Source: Ypsolopha sequella
Taxonomy: Eukaryota > Arthropoda > Insecta > Lepidoptera > Ypsolophidae
Assembly: GCA_934047225.1 (NCBI GenBank)
Contig: OW203987.1
Coordinates: 3,127,501-3,191,500 of the forward strand
Direction of reading: 5' to 3'
Length of the DNA stretch: 64,000 nucleotides
Shown here: piece by piece, positions 22,805-34,800 of the stretch
Position numbering within the stretch: the first letter of the stretch is position 1
Layout of the letters: each line of letters begins with the position of its first letter
Notes under the pieces: generated by a model
The model's input: only the letters and a program-made list of their open reading frames with translations
What the model was told of the DNA's origin: nothing
Databases searched by the model: none
Program-made: the position numbers and the translations under genes

Positions 22805-25800
22805 GTAATTCTTTTGAAACATAACCTAAATGGCGGCAACGGCTTTAATTTGTTGAAATTCGGCATAATCTTATACATACTCCAGTATAAAGTGCCTTCT
22901 GAATAACGTAGAGTTCCTGCAGAACGGCTTAACCAAGAATTATAATGTTATTCCATGTATTTTCATTGTATTGTTTTGATAGGTTAACTATTGCAACACC
23001 ATTATTGATGCAAATTAATAGTAGTTTTTATGTATTAATGGATAGTAACTGTTTATAAATCTTCAACATATAGTCTAGTTTTTTATCACAAATTGTATTT
23101 AATCTGAATGTATTAACTAACAATGTTAATAAATATACAAATAAATGTCAACCATTTCTAGGTTGTTTGGGTCAGAGTGTCGATAAAGGGGCACGATACC
23201 AGACTTGAAAATGATTCGCTTTTCGGCGCTGCGACCAGGCGACGAAAATTTTCTAAGACTTTGCCCCCTTATCTACACTGCAGCCGTTGTTTGTGATTAA
23301 ACTATGTCTACATACATGGAATAAAGTTGCTGGGTGGTAGTTTAGGATGAGCTGTAACTTGCTTTTGATTTTAGAAAATAGTGTTGATTCGTTGTGTAAC
23401 ATGACTTAAGAGGGGTTTCACAGCGGGATTGTAAAAAACCTTCCTTTCTCTAAGTAACCAAAACAGAACACTTAAATTTAAAATTTTGATAAAATTCAAT
23501 AGTTATTTGACAAAACCTTATTACCTTTGCATTGTGCATCGCAAAGATTCCATTGGTTTCTGTAAATTAGAATTTAAAAACGTATGAATTTAGAAAGTTA
23601 TGTTCTGTTTTGTATTAATTAGAAAAAGGCGGGTTTTTAACAATCCAGCTGCAAAACCACTCTTAACTTATTTGACAGGACTTACTTTATTTTAAGCATC
23701 CGTCTTTCTCGTTTCGTTTAAGAAATAAAAAGACAGGATGCTAAAATTTTGTGTAGCTCTGCCAAATAATTTGAATAGTGCTACACCGAGTCAACACTTA
23801 TGGGAGCTTATTGTAACTACTTATTATAAAATTAAAGGCACAACAGAATTCTGCTAAGCTTTACCAGATAAAATCTTAATCAGTCCCAGTATCTGCCGTT
23901 TTATTTGAGGACTTTGCCCAAGTCAGAAACTGCAACTGTTGCTCAGGGCTCCTACAATACATATAATTTAAACTGCACCTATCGCTCAGGGCTACTACAA
24001 TACATATAATTTAAACTGCACCTATCGCTCAGGGCTACTACAATACATATAATTTAAACTGCACCTATCGCTCAGGGCTACTACAATACATATAATTTAA
24101 ACTGCACCTATCGCTCAGGGCTACTACAATACATATAATTTAAACTGCACCTATCGCTCAGGGCTACTATATTACATATAATTTAAACTGCACCTATTGC
24201 TCATGGCTACTACAATACATATAATTTAAACTGCACCTATTGCTCAGGGCTACTATATTACATATAATTTAAACTGCACCTATTGCTCATGGCTACTACA
24301 ATACATATAATTTAAACTGCACCTATTGCTCAGGGCTACTATATTACATATAATTTAAACTGCACCTATTGCTCATGGCTACTACAATATATATAATTTA
24401 AACTGCACCTATCGCTCAGGGCTACTACAATACATATAATTTAAACTGCACCTATCACTCAGGGCTACCACAATACATATAATTTAAACTGCACCTATTG
24501 CTTAGGGCTACTACAATACATATAATTTAAACTGCACCTATTGCTTAGGGCTACTACAATACATATAATTTAAACTGCACCTATCACTCAGGGCTACTAC
24601 AATACATATAATTTAAACTGCACCTATCACTCAGGGCTACTACAATACATATAATTTAAACTGCACCTATCACTCAGGGCTACTACAATACGTATAATTT
24701 AAACTGCACCTATCACTCAGGGCTACTACAATACGTATAATTTAAACTGCACCTATCACTCAGGGCTACTACAATACATATAATTTAAACTGCACCTATC
24801 ACTCAGGGCTACTACAATACATATAATTTAAACTGCACCTATCACTCAGGGCTACTACAATACATATAATTTAAACTGCACCTATCGCTCAGGGCTACTA
24901 CAATACATATAATTTAAACTGCACCTATCACTCAGGGCTACTACAATACATATAATTTAAACTGCACCTATCACTCAGGGCTACTACAATACATATAATT
25001 TAAACTGCACCTATCGCTCAGGGCTACTACAATACATATAATTTAAACTGCACCTATCACTCAGGGCTACTACAATACATATAATTTAAACTGCACCTAT
25101 CACTCAGGGCTACTACAATACATATAATTTAAACTGCACCTATCGCTCAGGGCTACTACAATACATATAATTTAAACTGCACCTATCGCTCAGGGCTACT
25201 ACAATACATATAATTTAAACTGCACCTATCACTCAGGGCTACTACAATACATATAATTTAAACTGCACCTATCACTCAGGGCTACTACAATACATATAAT
25301 TTAAACTGCACCTATCGCTCAGGGCTACTACAATACATATAATTTAAACTGCTCCTATCACTCAGGGCTCCTACAATACATATAATTTAAATTGGACTTT
25401 GGCTTCATACATATTAGAGTGCATTACAAACTAGAAATCAGTCAGAATCAAATTTAAAGGAATAATATTTGTTTATTGATTTCTAGTTTGAAATGCACTC
25501 TAATAATAAATAATAATAATGAGCATATCCAAAAGTGATGGATTTCGCTACAAAAACATATAATCTTGGACTTTGGTTGTAAATGATACATTGATAATTG
25601 ATTTTTAGCAACAGCAACAGAAGACCTATGGACCCCTTACAAGGAGCTGGTGGCTGTGGTGGAAGGCTACTTGACCCGGGAAGGCAGTGGCCCACCGTAT
25701 GCAGTCCACACATTTGAAGCTGTACTAAGACGGCACAAACAGACATTCTTGTCTTTGCTGAAGAATCCTGTAAGTAGAAACGATAACATCCTTGTTTTGA

Positions 25801-28800
25801 ATGATGGAACAGGTGGCCTGTTAAAATTTTCTACTTTCTACATAAAACAAAATGTTAAAGTTTGGAAAGTAAACAAATCTTTATGTATCTTTATAGCCAA
25901 AAAACCCAACAAGCAGAGATGAGGTCAGAAGAGGAATCACAGAGGGTGTCAACTTGCCCAGCGTCGGGAGAACACTTCTCTCTAAAGAACTCGTGGAAGA
26001 AGCTGTTATTTTGTCTGGTATATTTTTCTTGTCAATTTACAGTTTTTTTATAATCTTTGTTGCATGATATGAATGTTTATAAATTTTGGTGAAAGAATTT
26101 TTCATTATGTAAATTTTGTGTTTTGAATACTTAACATTATTTCCATGTGTATATTTCAGACATGTACGAAGTGAACGAGTACCTGTCCCTCGAGCTAGTG
26201 CATACCGCCCAGCGGCAGATGCCGCGACACCCAGGGCTGCCGCGCGGACTAGTCGCCGTGCTGCTCTATTACGACGGGCGACGTGCGCTCGCGCAGGCCT
26301 TAAAGGATCTTGTCATGGCTAGAGATGGGGTTTCATGGTATATTGCTAGGATTTCTTTATGTTTTGTTGATTACTCTTTTACTGATTTGATGCTTAAATT
26401 TAATGTTGAATGCAATCTCTTGGTTTTTAAAAGAAAAATAAAATAAAAATTATTTGAAATGTCAAGACCCAGGTCCAAATTAAGGTTTTAAATGAAAGGC
26501 TATAGCTCGATTATTATTAATTATATTTCTAATGGCTTTTTCAAGTTATAGCTATCCTTTCAAGTGTTTTGAATTATGTGAGCGTTAATGACAAAATAAA
26601 TTTTGCTAGGTCAATACCCGCGCGCGACGAGATCATCAAGTACGTGACCCGCTACGTGGACCAGCTGATCTCTGACGGTCTACTAGGCAGCTCGCTGGAC
26701 GCGCTCCGGAAGTTCTCACTGAGCACAGAGTTAGAACTGTTGCAGAACAACCGCGCACTGCCGCCACCCAACCATCACAATAGACTCGTTGATACTATAG
26801 AGAGCACCAGGTAAGTACGTGACGCGCTACGTGAAGCAGCTGATCTCTGACGGTCTACTGGGCAGCGTGCTCCGGAAGTTCTCACTGAGCACAGACCTAG
26901 AGTTGCGAAAGCTAAGACTGCAAAAGTGCATTTTCATTGACACTGCAGGAGGTTTTACCCAGTTATCATAGTACCATACTATATTCAAGGCCGGGTCGAT
27001 TGAGATTTCAGGACATTGACCGACCCCTGAAACGAGCCAAGAATAGAAACGCGTAACGGTTTTACCACAAACAAACGAAATTGTAGCTATATGAGAACCA
27101 TACTGAGCACTTACAAATTAGTTTCTTAAAAATAAACAAAACGCGACTTACGCCATTTATTTCTAAGCAAAACGGAGCACTGACAGCCAGCGGTGCGTCA
27201 CCTTTTATGGGCTCGTCCGGTCCGGTCAATTCCCATGGCTTAATTTTTAAAAGATTTTTTTAGGGAATTTACGTCATTTTAGGACTTAGTTTTCATTATT
27301 TTGGTAAACAAATTAACCATTATTTTTATGATTTTTTAAAGAATTGTCACTTGTCACTTGAGAAGTTTAGACATTATACTGATTTTTGATGTGTGATTGC
27401 TTATAAAAAAAAAGTGGTCTGTCTCTGTCTGTCTACTCATCTGTCATCTAGCTGTCAAATTAGTCTAAAGGAAATTATTATAAATTTATCTTGATAGCAA
27501 AGTCCACATTCCTAAACAGCCATTACTCAAGTGACGTCACACGAGGGCAAATGAAAGCTGCAGCCTTTTCGTAAAAATATTCATCATCATGAGGTTTTTT
27601 AGACCAAAACTTCGAAAATACGGCTTAAACCTAAATCTCGAAATGGTTTTCGAATTAACAACCCTTAACATAATTTAATCTATGCCTATTATATCATCCA
27701 TTCCACAGATATACTCAGAAAATATTTTTAATCTTAGTTTACTACTTGTTGTATTAACACAACATGTAACAAATAATTTGATATAAAATAAATAGAGAAA
27801 AATAATTGGTTATTTTTGTGCTTCAGCAATCCCCCGTAATTTTGTAAGCAATAAATATTTATTTATTTTAATCTTACATTATAGCCGATTCTAAAGGCTT
27901 TAATTTTAGTTTTAGTGCTGTCAAAAGTAAATTTCTTTCATTGCAAAATAGTCCTTATATGTTAGGAACAGAATCTAAATTACTTTCGAATAATTTTATG
28001 TTTGACAGCACTAAAACTAAAACTAAAGCCTTCAGAATCGGCTACATTGTCACTTGAACAATACGCCATTACTTTGCAAATTAAATACAATACCTTTATA
28101 AAATAAACCTGTCGGTTCGCAACCCCTGGTCAAACGACCGAAAGGTCAATGTCCTGAAATCTCAATTGATCCGGCTTCGACTTTACTGATTTTTTATAAA
28201 TCTTTACTGGAATTTTTAGAAATTAGGCTTGTAAGCTACTTTAATTTGGAGACTTCAGTGGTTTTGTAATAAAATTACAGCTTTAATTAATATTTCCATG
28301 TTTACCTCAACAGAAAGCTACTGGCGGGTGTTGTTTTTGCTGCTTCCGCACAAAGAGGTCTTTCAAGGGACATTCTACTCCGTCTCATTTCAGAAGTAAG
28401 TCCTGCAATAAAATATTTGATGGAATTTCACCCTTACTTATTTTTTATTAACACCTATTTAACTTTTCCACAGCAAACTAAATCACCAACGCAAGGCCCG
28501 ACTGGCTCGCTCGACGAGATCTCGCTCGCTCTGCAAATGGCATTACTTTATGCTCTCGACTTATCAGTTTTACACAGGTAAGTTTACAAGTTTTATCGAA
28601 ATTCGTTGATTAGTCGTAGAGTTATTTATAAGCTATAAGGTAAGAAACTTTACAGTGGAAGCCTCAACCAAGCTTCAGTGTCTATCCGTCTGTACCATAA
28701 CTCAAAAAGATCTGGACGATTGGCAAAATGTTGATTGTGGTGGATGGACCACAAGAAAAATAAGGAATATCTTCAAAGTTCAAAATGTGTTTATTTGTGG

Positions 28801-31800
28801 AACCGAGGTATAAATATTGTCAATGTTTGTAAATGTTTCAGCTGAGGTCTTCCTTGTATGACGTACAAATAAATACGATTTATATGACATCTGGATTTTT
28901 ATAAGAGTCACGAAAGAATAAATCTTTATTCATATTTCAAATAATCATACATACATACATATGTATACTCAGACCTGTCTCCCAGAGAGGTAGCCAGAAA
29001 CTACAGATTTCCATCTGCTACAATCCAGGCACACCTCTTTCGCCTCTTCCACTTCCATCAATCTAGTCACACAACTACTCACTCTATACACGGACAGTGT
29101 TGTCCACAAGTCACCCCTCACCACTCTTATCGTAAGCCTTTTCTAAATCCACAAACGCACAAATCACCTTCTGGTGTTTTCCCAGGCATCTTTCAGATAT
29201 GCTTCGTAAAGCAAATATCTGATCCACGCCATCAATACCTCTTCTAAATTTCGCTTGTAGATCCCTAATTTTTTGTTGTTTCATCCATCACCATCATAAT
29301 TAAAACATTTGCATACAACTTGCCAATAATACTAAGAAGACTTATGCCACGGTAGCTTTTGCATTCCTGCTGTGAACCTTTTCCTTTATATAGCAGGATG
29401 ATGACAGCCGGTACACGACTGCTCGTCCAGCACATATTAAAGAGCCGGTACAGTAGGTTAGCCACTACGCCATCTCCTCCTCTTAGCATCTCTATTGACA
29501 CTATCATACCCAGCCGCATCCCCAACTTTATTACTTTTCATTGCCTGTACAATTTCTTTTATACTTATCACGCTTTCTTCATCATTGTCTATTTCGCGAC
29601 TATCATCTCTGACTGAGGAGTCATCTCTGATTCCTCGCATTCACACAAACTTTCAAAATAGGTCTTCCAGCGTTCCAGAACTTTTCTTTCAGTGTAGATG
29701 TCTCTGATTTTCTGCGGTCTTGTCTAACCTTCGATCTCTCGAAGGTTAAGAGATCGAAGGTGACCGATATAGCCTGCCGAATCAGTAAGTGGATGAGGAT
29801 GACTGAGGACCGCCAAGAGTGGCGTAATATTGGGGAGGCCTATGTCCAGCAGTGGACGAATACGGGCTGATGGATGGTTGTCTAACCAGCTTCCAAAACA
29901 TCTTTAATGTATTTTATAATTAGATAATCGTATTTTATATTCGAAATATTTCGAATTTATTATTTATGTTAACGGTTGAACATGTATCTCCTATCGAATA
30001 CTGCCTTTATTATTATCTAGGAATATCTTATTATCAACTTTTTTTCGTACTAAAACGTCCTTTCAATTCCTAGACGAGAAGACGGCGAAGAACTGGCAAA
30101 GAAACTCCCTCTGATCCAAGACGTGGATCTTATATCCGTTCTCCTAGACGAACTGTCCCCGCCCGCCAACACCAACCAGGCAACGCTAGACGGGGCTGAG
30201 AGGGCGTCAAGTGGCGTGCGCGCGCTGTGTCAGCTAGCGCTGGGTCTAGCGCTAGCGGCGCTGAAGAGGGCGCCGCAGTCATTGCTGAGGTCTTCAGGGC
30301 AGGAGATGAGGTCGGAGTTGTTGGATCAAGACGAGGCGCTGGTCGATGCAGCTGTTGATGGGAAGGTAATCGCTTATTAAAATAAGGACGAGGAACAGGC
30401 CAAATATCAAGGTCAGTGACCATTTTAAGGCAAAGGCAGGAGTCGCACGTTACCAAGAAAAATAGATGAACGATGGAAGATGCTATACCGACGTGAGCCT
30501 TAAATAATTATTGTTGATGATTAAAGAAGGCGTGTTTTGTAATTTTTCTCGTCTGTGGCTCTAGTGGGCTAGTGGCCAAACCCCACTGAGTGCACGTGAG
30601 TATACCGTCTACCTACATAATTAAAAGTAAATGGCTGCGGGTGGTCGTGCTTCTAGCTAAAATCAATGTGAATAAATTATGCAGAAACTGTTTTTTTTTT
30701 TAAATATGTTATTGTAGTTCCGCAATTCTTTTTATCTTAATTCACGACTAATATTAAATTGTTTTCAAGTTACGATAATCTCCACTTCCCCACTGTTATT
30801 ATAAATGCGAAAGTGTGATTCTTGGTTTCTCCTTCTTTCGCGCAGCAACGGATCGATGTGATATTTTGCATAGAGATAGTGTATGTATGGGTCGGAGAGT
30901 GACATAGGCTACTTTACATCCCGGAAAAATGCACGGTTTCTGTGGGATATATATGAAGCGTAATTATGTAACACGGCTGTACGGATATTGATAAAAGTTT
31001 ATCTAGAGATTTCCTAGGTCCTGATATGACATATGAAATACTTTTTATCCTAAAAACGCTCAGTTCCTGTGGTATAGTAATTATAACTAACTCTGTAATT
31101 AGAAAACAGATTTGAATAAAATTTTATTGTGTTGATTGGTGTAATGTTGAAATCACACCTACGATGCTCGCAGTATATTTACGTGCTGATCTAGAATGCA
31201 AGGTTGTCTCTGAGTCTGATCCCGGAAGCCCTACCGAACATTTGTTTCTAGAATTATCACTTCGCCATACAAAGCTTCTCTTATGTGTTTTTTATAGTCC
31301 ATCTTGTCACGTCAATTATTTTTCTACACTCGAAACAACCCTGGAATCGTTTAGGTCTCAGTATGAGCAAATCATCCTAATGGGAGACTTCAATACCTGC
31401 CTCATTAAAAATGACCATAGGGCAAATGTACTACAGTCAATGATGAAGTCCCTAAATTTAAATATTTTACCTTCTGGTCCAACTCATTTTCAACCTGGTG
31501 CTCCCCCCTCACTCCTTGACTTAATAATTACCTCGTCTCCGGCTCATGTTATTTTCCATGGCCAATTCAATGCTGCTGGTTTTTCTCATCACGATCTGAT
31601 ATTCCTCTCTTATAATCTTCGTCCTCCTAAATTCAAGCAAAAAGTTCTTCTTCTTCGTAATTTCAGTGGTATGGATCTGGAGGCACTACGAGTTGATGTG
31701 AATATGATTGATTGGTCTTGTGTTACTGAAAACTCGTCAGTAAACGACAAGGTCGAGTATTTTAATAGAATAATTTTAACTATATATGATAAGCATGCTC

Positions 31801-34800
31801 CTTTAAAGCAAACCAGAGTAAAACATCTCCCAGCCCCATGGCTTACACCAGAGATTAAAGCGCTAATGGCACAAAGAGATAAGGCTCAAGTTCGGTTTAG
31901 GCAAGATCCTTCAGATCTGAATGTCAAACGGTTCAAGTTGCTACGTAACCGCTGCAATAACGCCTGCAGGCATGCTAGACGTCAGCATATATTTGAGTCC
32001 ATCGAGAACTGTCCACCGCACAATCTTTGGAAGTTCCTAAAATCTCTTGGTGTTGGCAAGCCAAAGCCTGGTCCTCTTTCCAATATTGACTTAAATGCTA
32101 TCAATAACCATTTTAGTAGTCCATCTTCCTTTTTATCTAGCATTTCAAAATCTGATACCTTGAATACTCTACACAATACCATTTCTTCCTCTGATTACCT
32201 ACCTTTCCAGTTCCATGAGATTACCTCTGTAGATGTTCGGAAGATTCTTCGCTCTATAACAACTAAGGCAGTAGGTGATGATGGTCTTAGTAAAGATATG
32301 TTTATCCCAATTTCTGATGCGGTTTGTCCTATAATAGCAGATATCATTAACTGTTCCCTGTTGTCAGGAGATTTCCCTAGTCCCTGGAAGAAAGCTCACA
32401 TTATCCCTCTTCCAAAAAAGTCCAATCCTGCTTCTTTCTCAGATTTTCGCCCCATATCTATTCTTCCCATTCTTTCCAAAATCCTTGAGCATTTTGTTCA
32501 CGAGCAACTTGCTGATTTCCTATCCTATAACCATCTCCTTAATCCCTATCAGTCTGGGTTTCGTCCAGGTCATAGCACTACAACAGCTCTTGTAAATGTG
32601 ACAGATGACATAAGGCTAAACATTGAGCAGAAGAATCTCACCGTCCTAACGCTCCTAGACTTCAGCAACGCTTTCAACACTGTCGACTTTGACATACTTG
32701 TTGGCATGCTGAGGTCTCTTAGTGTTTCTCCGGAGGTAGTATCATGGTTCAATTCCTATCTTCGCGGCAGACAGCAGCTAGTCAAAATCGATAGCTCCAA
32801 ATCTGATTGGTGTAATCTGACTGCCGGCGTTCCACAAGGTGGTGTTCTTTCTCCTCTTCTTTTCTCTATCTTTATCAATTCTATTACTGCATCCTTATCC
32901 TCCTCCTTTCATTTATATGCTGACGACTTGCAATTATATACGGCTGCACCGCTGGACGACATAAACAGGGCAGTACATACTGTTAACACTGATCTTGTCG
33001 CCATCAGGGAATGGACAAGGCGTTTTGGTCTGCACGTCAACCCAAAGAAGTCGCAAGCTATAATCATCGGTAGTAATTACTACGTCTCCCGCTTGGACAT
33101 GTCTGACGTGGCTGACGTGGTTTTTGATGGAGTGATAGTGCCTTATTGCACGACCGTTAGGAATTTGGGTTTGTGGATGGACCAAACTCTTTCGTGGTCT
33201 CCACATGTTAATGAAGTAAGCCGTAAAGTTTTCGGCTCATATCACTCGCTTAAGCGCCTACAGAATTTCTTGCCACTGAAAACGAAAATTACCTTAGCAC
33301 AATCTCTTCTTCTTCCCTTTCTGGATTATGCCGATGTCGCTTATTTAGATCCCACTGAAGAGCTGCTCGATAAGCTGGAACGTCTTCAGAACTTGTGCAT
33401 TCGATTCGTTTTCGGACTGCGCAAGTATGACCACATCTCGGAGTTTCGATGCAGGCTTAAGTGGCTTCCTATTCGTCTTCGCAGGAACGTACACATTCTT
33501 TCCCTGTTATATAATGTTCTCCATAATCCTGTTTACCCTAATTATTTAAAAAAAAGATTTTTCCTACGCACTGATCGCAGCAACAGAGCGCTTCGGTTTT
33601 GTCATCATATCGATCTGGCGATGCCTGCGCACACCACTGATCGTTTTTCTAAATCATTTACGGTCAATGCAGTTCGGCTTTGGAATGAACTTCCGCAAAC
33701 CCTCAGAAATCTTCCTTCTGTGTCCTCTTTTAGATTTAACCTGAAAAATTATTACCTTTCATCTCTCTGACTAGACTGACTATGCTACTTTATTTGTATG
33801 TATGTATTTATGTATTTGTGTATGTATTAGTATGTAGTGTATTATATTAAAATATTAGGCTTGAAGAAGATTATTTTTCTTTTTGCACAAATATGATACT
33901 TATAATTTTTTTTTCTTTCTCCACACCATCGGTTGACTGGAAGAAATTTCTTTTAGGAATAAGTCCGCCCTTGCCTTTTATTTTTCTGTATTCTGTGTTT
34001 TATTTTAATTTTTCTGTGCAATAAAGTGTTTATTCATTCATTCATTCATGCTCGGTGGGATTAAAACAGCCCAAATTTGTAACGCCTGAAAGAATTTTTT
34101 TCAAACTCTGTGTTTAGGCGTGTGTGTTAGTATGTATAATCTAATCTAATATAATAATAAAACCCGGGAAAGTGCGAGTCTGACTCGCGCATAGAAGGCT
34201 CCGTAGCACCACACAATACGGGTACAATATGGATACGCAACCCTAAAACAGTTTTTGTTTTTTGTTTCAAATCTGAGGAATCGATCCTTAAATACTTAGA
34301 ATTCATTTTATCAGGGGTCGTCTATACAGTGTCCTTCCATCATACTTTCTCTCTCGCACACATTGGTAAACGCGGTATGCGTTAAAGCACAAGTGGAATA
34401 GATAGACACTGGGACTGGTGTGGGCCCATAAATTATAAATCTTTATTGCTGAATATGAGTATTTACAATGGTGTTAAAAATAAAAGGCACATACATATTC
34501 GACCTTGTCGGTATTGCAAATAATTAGAACATGCATGACATTATTCTATTTACATTATATCTATTTACAATTAAAACATGCAATTAAAAATAAAATAGTA
34601 CATAATTAAATAATTTAACAATACAATTAATTGAATAAAATATCCTTATCATTAATCCCTTTAAATATACCAGCGGCGGTAGTTCAGGCGGTAGAACGCG
34701 GGCCTCTTAATTTTGGGACCCAGCCTCGATCCCCGGTCAATGAGTCAATGAGTTTTTCGGATAGTATTTATTATATTTGTGTTACTAATTTGCCTAATAT

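Larger units (their letters stand above)
22805..25608 (+). other. NUP205 intron 1
   Basis: 2.8 kb. It holds a hairpin element (23161-23289), a TTAA MITE (23410-23662), the 43-bp minisatellite (23941-25388) and a 26-bp inverted repeat (25415-25502). No coding sequence. Confidence 0.8.

Noticed and set aside
23941..25388. Regular repeat array considered as CRISPR
   Set aside because: Units are contiguous with a 43-bp period and no unique spacers, and the window is eukaryotic; it is a minisatellite.
30130..30456. Minus-strand 108-codon frame over exon 8
   Set aside because: Shadow of NUP205 exon 8; no domain or family resemblance.
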